A DNA stretch of 64,000 nucleotides from DASWJS01 sp036397035. GTDB lineage: Bacteria; Actinomycetota; AC-67. The position numbers and the translations under genes are program-made. The notes beneath the pieces were generated by a model, which saw only the letters and a program-made list of their open reading frames with translations, searched no databases and had not been told where the DNA came from. Each line of letters starts with the position of its first letter. The first letter of the stretch is position 1. Positions 8,365-16,442 of this stretch are shown here, in pieces. The stretch lies in the NCBI GenBank assembly GCA_036397035.1, contig DASWJS010000021.1, positions 15,112 to 79,111 on the forward strand. Direction: 5' to 3'.

Positions 8365-11021
8365 GCTTCGACCGTCCGCTCTGGCTGCTGGCGCTCGTGC
8401 CAGCGCTCGGCGTCACGTGGTTCGTCCACGCGATCGGGCACCTGTCGGTCGCGCGCCTGCAACGGCGGATCGCCCTCGGCGTGCGGACCGCGATCGTGGC
8501 GGCGCTGGTGCTGGCGCTCGCCGGCCTTCGGCTCGGCGCCGGCGGCGATCACGTCGCGGTCGTCTTCCTCGTGGACCGCTCGGACTCGGTGGGCATCGCC
8601 GGCGCGAGCGTGGCCCGCGACTTCATCGCCGAGGTGCTCGCGGCCAAGCCGCGCACCGACCTCGCCGGCGTCGTGGCCTTCGGCGCCGAGCCGCGCCTGG
8701 AGTTCGGGCTGACCGACGCGCCTGCGTTCACGCAACTGACCGCGGTGCCGGCCGCGAACGCGACCGACCTGGCGCGCGCGCTGCGGCTCGCCGCGGCGCT
8801 CTTCCCGGAAGGCGCGCGCCGCCGCGTCGTCGTGCTGAGCGACGGGCGCGAGACCGACGGGGACGCGCGCCGGGAGGCCGAACGGCTCGCCGACCTCGGC
8901 ATCGTCGTGGAGTCGGTGGTCCTGGACGCCTCGTCGGGGAACGACGCGCTGATCGAGGCGGTGACCGCGCCGGGCAAGGTGCGCAAGGGCGAGCGGTACC
9001 GGGTCTCGGTCACGGTGTCGGGCCCCGGCGGTCCCGCGTTCGTCGAGCTGTTCCGGGACGGGAGGCTGATCGAGTCGCTCGACCTGCTGCTGAAGCCGGG
9101 CCGCACGACGATCCCGTTCACCGAGCGCGCGACCGCGACGGGCGTGCACACCTACGAGGCGCGGCTCACGACGACCGACGACGCCGTGCCGGAGAACGAC
9201 CGGGGACTCGCGGCGGTCGTCGTCGAGGGCGTCCCGCGCGTGCTGGTGATCGAAGGGAGCCGGGGCGAGGGGCGCGCGCTCGCGCGCGCGCTGCGCGCCG
9301 GACGGTTGCGGGTCGACGTCGGCAGCCCGCCGTCGCTCCCGCCGCTCACGCAGTTGCTCGGGTACCAGGCGACGGTGCTGGTGGACGTGCCCGCGCACGC
9401 GCTGTCGCCCGGCCAGGTGCGAACGCTCGGCGCCGCGGTGGTCGACGCGGGAGCGGGGCTCGTCACCGTCGGCGGCGAAAGCTCCTACGGGGTCGGGGCC
9501 TATCGCGGGAGCGAGCTGGAGAAGCTCCTGCCGGTGAACAGCGAGCTGACCGACCCGAAGCGGCGACCCTCGATCGCCGAAGCGCTCGTCGTGGACACCT
9601 CGGGAAGCATGGGCGTCGAGGGTGGCGTAAACAAGACCGACCTGTCGCGCGCGGGGCTCGCGCGGGCGATCGGGTCGCTGTCGCCGGAGGACACCATCGG
9701 CGTGCTCGCGTTCAATACGCGGTCGTCGTGGATCATCGACCTGCAGCAGTTGCCGCCGCCCGAGACGGTGCGCGCGGGCTTGCAGCGGCTCACGCCGGGG
9801 GGCGGCACCGACATCGCGCAAGCGGTGCAGCACGCCGTGCGCGATCTCGCCGAGCAGGACACGAAGCTGAAGCACATCGTGCTGTTCACCGACGGCTTCT
9901 CCGACGACTCGCGGCTCGTCTCGATCGCCGAGCAGGCCGCCGACGAGCACCGGATCACGCTCTCGGTCGTCGCGATCGGGCGGCAGACGGCGGGCGTGCT
10001 GCCCGGGATGGCCGAGGCCGGCAAGGGACGCTTCTACGCGATCAAGCGGCTCACCGACGTGCCCGAGGTCATCACCGAGGAAGTCCTGCGCGCGAGCCGC
10101 AACTTCATCAACGAAGGGGTCTTCCCGCCGCTGCTCGCCGAGCCGTCCGCGCTGACCGAGCTGATCGGCTCGGCGCCGGCGCTGCTCGGCTACGTCGCCA
10201 CCTCGCCCAAGGAAACCGCGACCGTGGCGCTGGCGATCGGTAAGGAACAGGATCCGCTGCTGGCGTCGTGGCACGCGGGACTCGGCACGGCGGTGTCCTG
10301 GACGAGCGACGCGAAGGCGCGCTGGTCGAAGCGCTGGACCGGCTGGCGCGGGTTCCGCGACGCGTGGACGAACATCGTGCGATCGACGTTCCCCACCGGC
10401 GGCACGGCGCCCTTCGGGACGGAGGCCCGCTTCGACGGCGACCGCCTTCGCATCGCCGTGGCCGGCGAGGCGGTCCCGGGCGCCCTCGAAGCGACGGCGC
10501 GCGTGATCGATCCCGCGCTCGGCGTCGTCGACCTGCGCCTGGACCGGACGGGGCCGGCGTCGTTCAGCGCCCGCCTGCCGGCACGGGACGAAGGCTCCTA
10601 CGTCGTGCTGACGTCGGTGACCGCGGGCGGCGCCGTCGTTTACCGCGACACCATCGCCGCCACCCGCTCCTACTCGACCGAGTACCTGTCGGCGGGGCCG
10701 GACCGCGCGCTGCTCGCCGACCTCGCCGCCGCGACCGGCGGGCGCGACGAGGTCGAGCCGGCGACGGCGTTCGACCCGGCCGGCCTCACGCGCAGCGACG
10801 CGCGGACGGCGCTATGGCCGTTGCTCGCGCTGCTCGCGGCGCTGCTGTGGCCGGTGGACATCGGCCTGCGGCGGCTCGCCCTCAGCAGGCACGACGTGCG
10901 CGCGATCGTGGGGAGCCTCAGGCGGCACCGCGGCGATCATGCGCCCGCCGAGGTCGACGAGCGGGTCGAGCGCCTGCGCGCCGCGCGGGAGCGGGCGCGC
11001 CAAGACCTCGATCAGACCTGA
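8361..11021 (+). CDS. Large membrane protein: VWA, glutamine-amidotransferase-like and second VWA domain
   Basis: 886 residues. Two N-terminal helices (about 5-25 and 38-60) precede a first VWA domain whose MIDAS reads DRSDS (Asp72). Around residues 290-395 lies a class I glutamine-amidotransferase-like fold (ATVLVDVPA, VTVGGESSYGVGAY) that appears to lack a catalytic nucleophile Cys, as in related large VWA proteins. A second VWA domain carries a perfect MIDAS DTSGS at 412-416. A last transmembrane segment near 815-835 is followed by a cytoplasmic charged tail. It ends the operon and is probably an envelope scaffold acted on by MoxR; that role is inferred. Confidence 0.85.
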   Translation: MSFDRPLWLLALVPALGVTWFVHAIGHLSVARLQRRIALGVRTAIVAALVLALAGLRLGAGGDHVAVVFLVDRSDSVGIAGASVARDFIAEVLAAKPRTDLAGVVAFGAEPRLEFGLTDAPAFTQLTAVPAANATDLARALRLAAALFPEGARRRVVVLSDGRETDGDARREAERLADLGIVVESVVLDASSGNDALIEAVTAPGKVRKGERYRVSVTVSGPGGPAFVELFRDGRLIESLDLLLKPGRTTIPFTERATATGVHTYEARLTTTDDAVPENDRGLAAVVVEGVPRVLVIEGSRGEGRALARALRAGRLRVDVGSPPSLPPLTQLLGYQATVLVDVPAHALSPGQVRTLGAAVVDAGAGLVTVGGESSYGVGAYRGSELEKLLPVNSELTDPKRRPSIAEALVVDTSGSMGVEGGVNKTDLSRAGLARAIGSLSPEDTIGVLAFNTRSSWIIDLQQLPPPETVRAGLQRLTPGGGTDIAQAVQHAVRDLAEQDTKLKHIVLFTDGFSDDSRLVSIAEQAADEHRITLSVVAIGRQTAGVLPGMAEAGKGRFYAIKRLTDVPEVITEEVLRASRNFINEGVFPPLLAEPSALTELIGSAPALLGYVATSPKETATVALAIGKEQDPLLASWHAGLGTAVSWTSDAKARWSKRWTGWRGFRDAWTNIVRSTFPTGGTAPFGTEARFDGDRLRIAVAGEAVPGALEATARVIDPALGVVDLRLDRTGPASFSARLPARDEGSYVVLTSVTAGGAVVYRDTIAATRSYSTEYLSAGPDRALLADLAAATGGRDEVEPATAFDPAGLTRSDARTALWPLLALLAALLWPVDIGLRRLALSRHDVRAIVGSLRRHRGDHAPAEVDERVERLRAARERARQDLDQT

Positions 11022-11031
11022 GAGCCGCCGG

Positions 11032-12705
11032 TCAGTCGCAGACCGCGCCGCGGGCGGCGCTCGAGACGAGCTTCGCGTACTTGCCCAGGGCGCCGGACGT
11101 GTAGCGCGGCTCGGGCGGCTTCCAGCCCGCCCGCCGCTCCTCCAGCGTCGCCTCGGCGACCTCGACGTCGAGCCGCCTGTTCGGCACGTCCAGCACGATC
11201 GGGTCGCCCTCGGCGACGAGCCCGATCGGCCCGCCGTCCACCGACTCGGGCGCCGCATGGGCGACCATGAACCCGTGCGTCGCGCCGCTGAAGCGGCCGT
11301 CGGTGATCAGGCACACGTCCTTGCCGAGCCCCGCGCCGGCAACCGCGGCGGTCACGGCGAGCATCTCGCGCATCCCCGGGCCGCCGCGCGGGCCCTCGTT
11401 GCGAATCACGATCACGTCCCCGCGCTTGATGCGGCCGCCCGTGACCGCCGCGAAGGCGTCCTCCTCGCACTCGAACACGCGCGCCGGGCCGCGGAAGACC
11501 GTGCCCTCCATGCCGGCGATCTTCGCGACGGCGCCGTCGGGCGCCAGGCTCCCCCGGACGATGGCAAGCCCGCCGCTGGCGTGGATCGGATCGGCGAGCG
11601 GGCGCACGATGCTCGCGTCCGAGGGTGCGGCCACGCCGGCGAGGTTCTCGGCGACGCTCGCGCCGGTGACCGTGATCGGGTCGCCGTGCAGCAAGCCGGC
11701 GTCCAGCAGCTCGCGCATCACCGCCGGGATGCCGCCGACGCGGTCCAGGTCGAGCATCACGAACCGGCCCCACGGCTTCATGTCGGCCACGATCGGGGTC
11801 CGCCGCGCGATGCGGTCGAAGTCGTCCAGCGCCAGGTCGGTCCCGGCGGTGTGGGCGATCGCAAGCAGGTGCAGCACCGCGTTCGTCGAGCCGCCGCACG
11901 CGACGACGACGGCGATCGCGTTCTCGAACGCCTCCTTGGTCAGGACGTCGCGCGGCCGGATGCCCGCCTCCAGCAGCGCGAGCGCCGCGACCCCGCTCTG
12001 CTCGGCGAACGCGTCGCGGCGCGGATCGACGGCCGACGGGCCGCTCGACCCGGGCAGCGACAGGCCCAGCGCCTCGATGGCCGCGGCCATCGTGTTGGCG
12101 GTGAACATCCCGCCGCACGAGCCCGCACCCGGGCACGCGTTGCGTTCCAGCTCCAGCAGCTCCTCGTCGGTCATCCCGCCCGCGGCGTGCGTGCCCACGG
12201 CCTCGAACACGTCCTGGATCGTGACGTCGTGGCCGTGGAAGGTGCCGGGCAGGATCGTGCCCCCGTAGAGGAAGATGCTCGGGATGTTGAGCCGCGTCGC
12301 GCCCATCACCATGCCCGGCAGGGACTTGTCGCAGCCGGCGATGGTCACCAGGGCGTCGAAGCGCTCCGCGTGCGCGACCAGCTCGACCGAGTCGGCGATC
12401 AGCTCCCGGCTCACCAGGGAGGCGCGCATCCCTTCGTGGCCCATGGAGATGCCGTCCGACACGGCGATCGTCGTGTACTCGACCGGGACCGCGCCCGCGG
12501 CTCGCACGCCTTTCTTCGCGGCGGCCGCGAGCCGGTTCAGGTGGACGTTGCAGGGCGTGACTTCGTTCCAGGACGACGCCACGCCGATCTGCGGCTTGCC
12601 GAAGTCCTCCTCGCTGAACCCGACCGCGCGCAGCATCGCGCGCGCCGGCGCGCGCGACGGGCCTTCGGTCACGTCGCGGCTTCGATGACGAACGTCGCCG
12701 CTCAC
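11032..12705 (-). CDS. ilvD: Dihydroxy-acid dehydratase
   Basis: Dehydrates 2,3-dihydroxy-isovalerate and its isoleucine analogue to the 2-oxo acids in branched-chain amino acid synthesis. 557 residues, the family's usual length. The Fe-S ligands are visible in the segments CNVHLN, GCDKSLPG and CPGAGSCGGMFTANT, and the C-terminal GLVAEGDPI and LDVPNRRLDV motifs are conserved. A GTG start is used that overlaps the stop of the upstream DUF3352-like gene (GTGA). The gene is convergent with the VWA operon, only ten bases separating the two stops. No ilvB/N/C lies nearby in the window. Confidence 0.96.
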   Translation of the reverse strand: MSGDVRHRSRDVTEGPSRAPARAMLRAVGFSEEDFGKPQIGVASSWNEVTPCNVHLNRLAAAAKKGVRAAGAVPVEYTTIAVSDGISMGHEGMRASLVSRELIADSVELVAHAERFDALVTIAGCDKSLPGMVMGATRLNIPSIFLYGGTILPGTFHGHDVTIQDVFEAVGTHAAGGMTDEELLELERNACPGAGSCGGMFTANTMAAAIEALGLSLPGSSGPSAVDPRRDAFAEQSGVAALALLEAGIRPRDVLTKEAFENAIAVVVACGGSTNAVLHLLAIAHTAGTDLALDDFDRIARRTPIVADMKPWGRFVMLDLDRVGGIPAVMRELLDAGLLHGDPITVTGASVAENLAGVAAPSDASIVRPLADPIHASGGLAIVRGSLAPDGAVAKIAGMEGTVFRGPARVFECEEDAFAAVTGGRIKRGDVIVIRNEGPRGGPGMREMLAVTAAVAGAGLGKDVCLITDGRFSGATHGFMVAHAAPESVDGGPIGLVAEGDPIVLDVPNRRLDVEVAEATLEERRAGWKPPEPRYTSGALGKYAKLVSSAARGAVCD

Positions 12706-14231
12706 GTCGGGTTCGTCGTCAGCGCGATGCGCGCGGTCGTGGCGTCGGCGTGGATCGCGAACGCGGAGAACAGGTCGAAGAAGGCGGTCATGTCCTCGAT
12801 CTCCTCCGGCGTCATGCCCGCCGTCGGAATCAGCGCGCGGACGGCCTGGAGGTCGACGTAGAGCTGGAAGAACGTCGAGTCCGACGCGGGCCCGACGGCG
12901 GCCCGGTAGCGAGCATCGCCGGACAGCGGCTCGTCCGCGGCACGCAGCAGGCCCCGCGCGAACCGCTCGCGCGTCGAGACCACGATGCGATCGTCGTTCT
13001 CCAGCAGGACGAGCCCGACCACGTCGATCACGATCCGGAAGCCGTCGTTGATCGGCGTCACCTCGGCGCCGTTGTCGCCGAGCGCTTCGACCAAGCCGGC
13101 GGCCGCCTTCGAGGCGCCCGCGTCGGCCTTGTCGATCAGCAACGCCAGCTCCGGGATCGGGAAGACCGACTCCCCGAACACGGTGGAGACTTCGCCCTGC
13201 AGCAACGGCAGGAGGTCGCGCTCGACGTCGATGCCCAGGTCCTCCAGAGGCCCGAGGATCGCGCCGGGATCGGCCCCGGCCATCGCGGCGATGAACGGGA
13301 GCTGCTCGAGCGCGTCTCCGAGCGGCTTGCCGACGCCGAAGACGCTGAGGGCGGCGGTGACGTTCGCCGGGGCCGATTCGACCATGTCGAGCGAGCCGCC
13401 CGACGCGGACTCGGTGGCGGCGCCGGAGAAGCTGAGAGCGATGCCGGTCTCGTCGGCCGTGAGTCCCGCGGTGACGACGCCGGCCGGCGTCGCGGCGGTC
13501 AGCCCGGGCAACGACCCCAGCTTCGAGAAGTCGGCGAACGTGAAGAACAACGGGGCCTCTCCGAAGGAGGCGCGGCCCGCAGCGAAGTCGGGATCGGCGG
13601 CGAGCGACTCGCCGTCGGCGCGGTCGGCGATGAACGCGTCGACGGTCGATTCCCGCGGACCGACGAACGCGACGCCGTCTTCGACCACGACCGCCGAGTC
13701 CGGGACACCGGCGAGCGCCGTTTTCGCCGCGGCCTCGTCCTGCACGGCGATCAGGACGATGACGTCCGGCTCGAGGAAGTTCAGCGTCGGGAGGGCGACG
13801 GCGACCTGCGAGCCGATCCAGGGCTCGACGCCGGTCGCGTAGTCGTCCAGCCCTATCTCCCGCGCGATCTCGTCGAGGGCCTCGTCCAGTCCGTCCTCGA
13901 CGTCCTGGCGCGCGCCAGCCGGAAGGCGGTCGAGCAGGCGCTGGAGCCCGCCGCGCTCGTCGCCGGACGGCTTGATGGTGACCGCCGCGTACGCGCCGAC
14001 GCCCGAGGGAACGCGCTCGGCGAGATCGACGGGCGGCTCCGAACGGATGGCCACCACCGCGGCGCTCACCGTCAGCAGCGCGGCCACGCCGACCGCGATG
14101 ACGATCCAGCTTCCGGTCCTGGACTTCGGCGCGGCCGGCTCCGGCGCGATCACGCTCGAGTCGCCCGGCGTCACCTCGTCCGGCGTCGCGTCGCCGTTCG
14201 GCGCCCGATCGTCACTCGGGATGTCGCTCAT
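12702..14231 (-). CDS. DUF3352-like exported or membrane-anchored protein
   Basis: 509 residues. An acidic N-terminal tail is followed by one transmembrane helix (WIVIAVGVAALLTVSAAVVAI, with RTGS before it) and a large extracellular domain with the repeated AYAAV..., VALPTLNFLEPDVIVLI pattern of DUF3352 proteins. The ATG is chosen because a strong GGAGGGA Shine-Dalgarno precedes it and a TAGGCT -10 box lies further upstream; the frame extending beyond that is low-quality sequence. Its stop overlaps the ilvD start. Function of the family is unknown. Confidence 0.8.
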   Translation of the reverse strand: MSDIPSDDRAPNGDATPDEVTPGDSSVIAPEPAAPKSRTGSWIVIAVGVAALLTVSAAVVAIRSEPPVDLAERVPSGVGAYAAVTIKPSGDERGGLQRLLDRLPAGARQDVEDGLDEALDEIAREIGLDDYATGVEPWIGSQVAVALPTLNFLEPDVIVLIAVQDEAAAKTALAGVPDSAVVVEDGVAFVGPRESTVDAFIADRADGESLAADPDFAAGRASFGEAPLFFTFADFSKLGSLPGLTAATPAGVVTAGLTADETGIALSFSGAATESASGGSLDMVESAPANVTAALSVFGVGKPLGDALEQLPFIAAMAGADPGAILGPLEDLGIDVERDLLPLLQGEVSTVFGESVFPIPELALLIDKADAGASKAAAGLVEALGDNGAEVTPINDGFRIVIDVVGLVLLENDDRIVVSTRERFARGLLRAADEPLSGDARYRAAVGPASDSTFFQLYVDLQAVRALIPTAGMTPEEIEDMTAFFDLFSAFAIHADATTARIALTTNPT

Positions 14232-14242
14232 CGAATCCCTCC

Positions 14243-14281
14243 CACATCCTTCGGGCACATCCTTCGGGCACGTCCTTCGGG
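14243..14281 (-). repeat. Three tandem 13-bp units in the leader of the DUF3352-like gene
   Basis: In the gene direction the units read CCCGAAGGACGTG once and CCCGAAGGATGTG twice, directly head to tail. They begin about ten bases after a TAGGCT -10 box and end immediately before the true Shine-Dalgarno GGAGGGA, so they make up nearly all of the predicted 5' leader. Each unit contains an SD-like AAGGA next to GTG. Confidence 0.8.
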
Positions 14282-14290
14282 AACCCGTGG

Positions 14291-14296
14291 AGCCTA
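14291..14296 (-). promoter_or_regulatory. -10 box TAGGCT for the DUF3352-like gene
   Basis: TAGGCT on the minus strand in the gap between the methyltransferase stop and the 13-bp repeats. The predicted transcription start is near 14284, just ahead of the repeats. The same hexamer recurs upstream of several other genes in the window. Confidence 0.5.
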
Positions 14297-14306
14297 CCTC
14301 CTCGGC

Positions 14307-14320
14307 CCCGCGAACGCGGG
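14307..14320. terminator. Possible hairpin after the methyltransferase gene
   Basis: CCCGCG and CGCGGG separated by AA form a perfect six-pair stem just downstream of the methyltransferase stop. There is no T tract, so if it terminates it does so without a U run; it could also simply reflect GC-rich composition. Confidence 0.25.
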
Positions 14321-14337
14321 AGGGCGTTCCGGCCGCG

Positions 14338-15429
14338 TTACGGGTCCAGACGGTAGAAGCGGAGCATGGGGTGCTCGATCTGGTCGAGCACCGTCGTCGC
14401 TCCGAAGCCTGCTTCGCCGGCATACCGGCGCAGGGTGTCGGGACGCATGACGGTGCCCGTGGCCGCCGACGGCTCGTCCGACAGGCCCGCCGGCAGGCAG
14501 CACAGGATGCTCGCGGCGTACATGAAGCGGTCGATCTCGTCGGCGGGCGCGGTGAAGACCTCGCCGACTCGCTCGTCGGCGATGATCGCGGTCCCGCCGG
14601 GCGCGAGCATGGCCCGCACCGCGCCGAGCACCTCGACCGGTCTCGACAGGTCGTGGATCGCCTCGATCACGACGGCGAGGTCGTAGCGGCCGCGGTTGGC
14701 CGGGTCGGCTGCGTCACGCGTCTCGAACGTCACGCGGTCGGCCACGCCGGCGTCGGCGGCGTTCTTGCGCGCGAGCCCGATCGAATACTCGTCGAGGTCG
14801 AAGCCGTCGACGGTGAGGTGAGGATAGGCGCGCGCGATCGCGATCGCGGCCCATCCGGCGCCGCAGGCCACGTCGGCGACCCGGGCGGGATTCGCCGTGT
14901 CGGACAGCCGCGCGTGCACGTCCGGCACCGCGGGCAGGAACTCGCTTCCCAGCGACATCAGGAGCCACGGGCGGTTGAAGTCCCCCTGCGCCTCGATCGC
15001 CTCGCTACCGAAGGAGGCCCAGTCCACGCCGCCGCCGGTTCGGAACGCTTCGGCGAGCTTGGGCAGCGTCCCGGCGATGGCGCCGGTGATCTTGGCCAGC
15101 GGCGCGATCGAATAGGGGCTCTCCGGCTTGACGAGCGCCTCGGCGTGCGCGTCGGGCAACGAATAGCGCCGCTCCTGCGGCGCCGCGCTCGCGTCCTCGA
15201 CCTCGACGATGCCCGCGGCGGCTTGCTGCTCGAGCCACTCCTGCGCGTAGCGCCCGGCGACGCCGGTTCGCGCGGCGAGGTCCGGCGGCGTCGCCGGACC
15301 GTCGTCGTGCAGCGCGGCGTAGAGGCCGAACTTGTCGCCGATGTAGACAGTGAGCAGCTCCCAGGCTTGCAGGCCGGCCGTGAAAAGCCGTCCGACGAAC
15401 TCCTCCGTCCGCGTGCTCGTGTCGGTCAT
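14338..15429 (-). CDS. Class I SAM-dependent methyltransferase with N-terminal winged-helix domain
   Basis: 363 residues. The N-terminal third (FTAGLQAWELLTVYIGDKFGLYAAL through the EWLEQQAAAGIVEV segment) resembles the dimerisation/winged-helix domain of O-methyltransferase-like enzymes. The SAM-binding motif is VADVACGAGWAAIAIA, followed by an acidic residue region VDGFDLDEYSI. Start ATG has a GGGAGG Shine-Dalgarno and overlaps the end of a short upstream frame (ATGA). The substrate is unknown; similar proteins are common as single genes in Actinobacteria. Confidence 0.85.
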   Translation of the reverse strand: MTDTSTRTEEFVGRLFTAGLQAWELLTVYIGDKFGLYAALHDDGPATPPDLAARTGVAGRYAQEWLEQQAAAGIVEVEDASAAPQERRYSLPDAHAEALVKPESPYSIAPLAKITGAIAGTLPKLAEAFRTGGGVDWASFGSEAIEAQGDFNRPWLLMSLGSEFLPAVPDVHARLSDTANPARVADVACGAGWAAIAIARAYPHLTVDGFDLDEYSIGLARKNAADAGVADRVTFETRDAADPANRGRYDLAVVIEAIHDLSRPVEVLGAVRAMLAPGGTAIIADERVGEVFTAPADEIDRFMYAASILCCLPAGLSDEPSAATGTVMRPDTLRRYAGEAGFGATTVLDQIEHPMLRFYRLDP

Positions 15430-15563
15430 GACACCCTCCCGTCTTCCCGTCGCTCGTCCCGCTCCCCCGCGACCGCGGCGAGGTTCCCGAGCGTGTGCCG
15501 CGCGGCCTTCGCCACCATTCGCATCCCGATCCCCGCGAAGCGCGAGCCGAAGAGTCGGAGCAT
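15426..15563 (-). CDS. Possible 45-codon ORF coupled to the methyltransferase
   Basis: A short frame beginning MLRLFGSRFAG and ending in a highly charged ERDERREDGRVS tail. Its stop overlaps the methyltransferase ATG in the ATGA form used elsewhere in this genome, which is the main support. No Shine-Dalgarno is visible before its ATG, and the frame stays open upstream without a start, so it may only be leader sequence. A TATACC -10-like element lies about 37 bases upstream. Confidence 0.25.
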   Translation of the reverse strand: MLRLFGSRFAGIGMRMVAKAARHTLGNLAAVAGERDERREDGRVS

Positions 15564-15667
15564 CCCCGGCAAGTGGCTGATGCGAACGATGCGAAGGGTA
15601 TAGGAAACGCGCGAGCCGCCCGCGCCGAAGCGACCGCGTGGGCGCTGCGCGGCTCGGCGCGTCCCGG

Positions 15668-16066
15668 CTAGACGTCCAGCGCGACGATCTGGCGAACCCA
15701 GACCGCGACCACCGTCGCGCTCATGGCGACAACGGCCGGACGCGAACCGAGCCAGCGCGCCGGGATGCGAACCCCGCGCGCCCAGGTGACCCAGCCCGCC
15801 ACGGCCCCGGCGGCGACGAGCGCCGCCAGCACCGGTCCGAGCGGGTTCCACGCGAACGAGCCCGCGGCGTCCCCGCGCGCGAGCGCGACGAAGCTGCGCG
15901 TGAGCCCGGTCGTCGGCGCGGGGATCCCCCACCGCAGCAGGATCGAGCCCGGCACCCATCGCGGGATGCCGGTCGCCGCGAACAGCGCCGCGAGGACGAC
16001 GATGCCCGAGCAGTAGAGCGCGAGCCAGGGCGGCTCGCGCCTCACGCCCGTGGACTCGCTCCTCAC
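15668..16066 (-). CDS. DUF2752 membrane protein
   Basis: 132 residues with three hydrophobic segments. The family core is recognisable as APTTGLTRSFVALARGD followed by SFAWNPLGP; DUF2752 proteins usually carry cysteines in the CPxCGxTR version of this motif, and both are replaced here. The GTG start lies in a GTGA overlap with the stop of the zinc-ribbon gene, so the two are co-translated. Function of the family is unknown. Confidence 0.8.
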   Translation of the reverse strand: MRSESTGVRREPPWLALYCSGIVVLAALFAATGIPRWVPGSILLRWGIPAPTTGLTRSFVALARGDAAGSFAWNPLGPVLAALVAAGAVAGWVTWARGVRIPARWLGSRPAVVAMSATVVAVWVRQIVALDV

Positions 16067-16419
16067 GACCGGACGATCGAGCCGACGGCCGTCAGCAAGA
16101 ACAGGATCGCGATGACGGTGAACCCGACGCTGATCCAGCCGAGCACGATGCCCGCCGTGGCCATCCCCTCGCCGCCCAGCGACCGGTCCATGGCGATCTT
16201 CCGCTTGGCGTTGTTGCCGATGATGATCGCCGGGACGCCGGTGACGATGCCACAGAGCACGACCGACAGGATGCCAAGGATCATCGCAGTCGTCGCGCTG
16301 CTCTCGGTGCGCGGGGCGGCGTAGCCCGGCGGCTGCACCGAGCCCTGCGGGTGTCCGCAGCTCGGGCATACGACCGCTTGCTCCGAAACCTGTGCGCCGC
16401 AGTTCCCGCAATAGACCAT
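16063..16419 (-). CDS. Zinc-ribbon DUF4190-like membrane protein
   Basis: 118 residues. An N-terminal zinc ribbon (CGNCGAQ ... VCPSCGHP) is followed by a Pro/Gly linker and two transmembrane helices (about 44-70 and 86-112) flanking a short loop NNAKRKIAMDRS. This is the DUF4190 layout. ATG preceded by a GGGGAGGGGGAA Shine-Dalgarno. Forms an operon with the DUF2752 gene. Function unknown. Confidence 0.85.
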   Translation of the reverse strand: MVYCGNCGAQVSEQAVVCPSCGHPQGSVQPPGYAAPRTESSATTAMILGILSVVLCGIVTGVPAIIIGNNAKRKIAMDRSLGGEGMATAGIVLGWISVGFTVIAILFLLTAVGSIVRS

Positions 16420-16442
16420 GGTTCCCCCTCCCCTTCTCCTGT

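Noticed and set aside
8361..11021. Active glutamine amidotransferase in the VWA protein
   Set aside because: No catalytic Cys-His-Glu triad could be seen; the domain is treated as structural.
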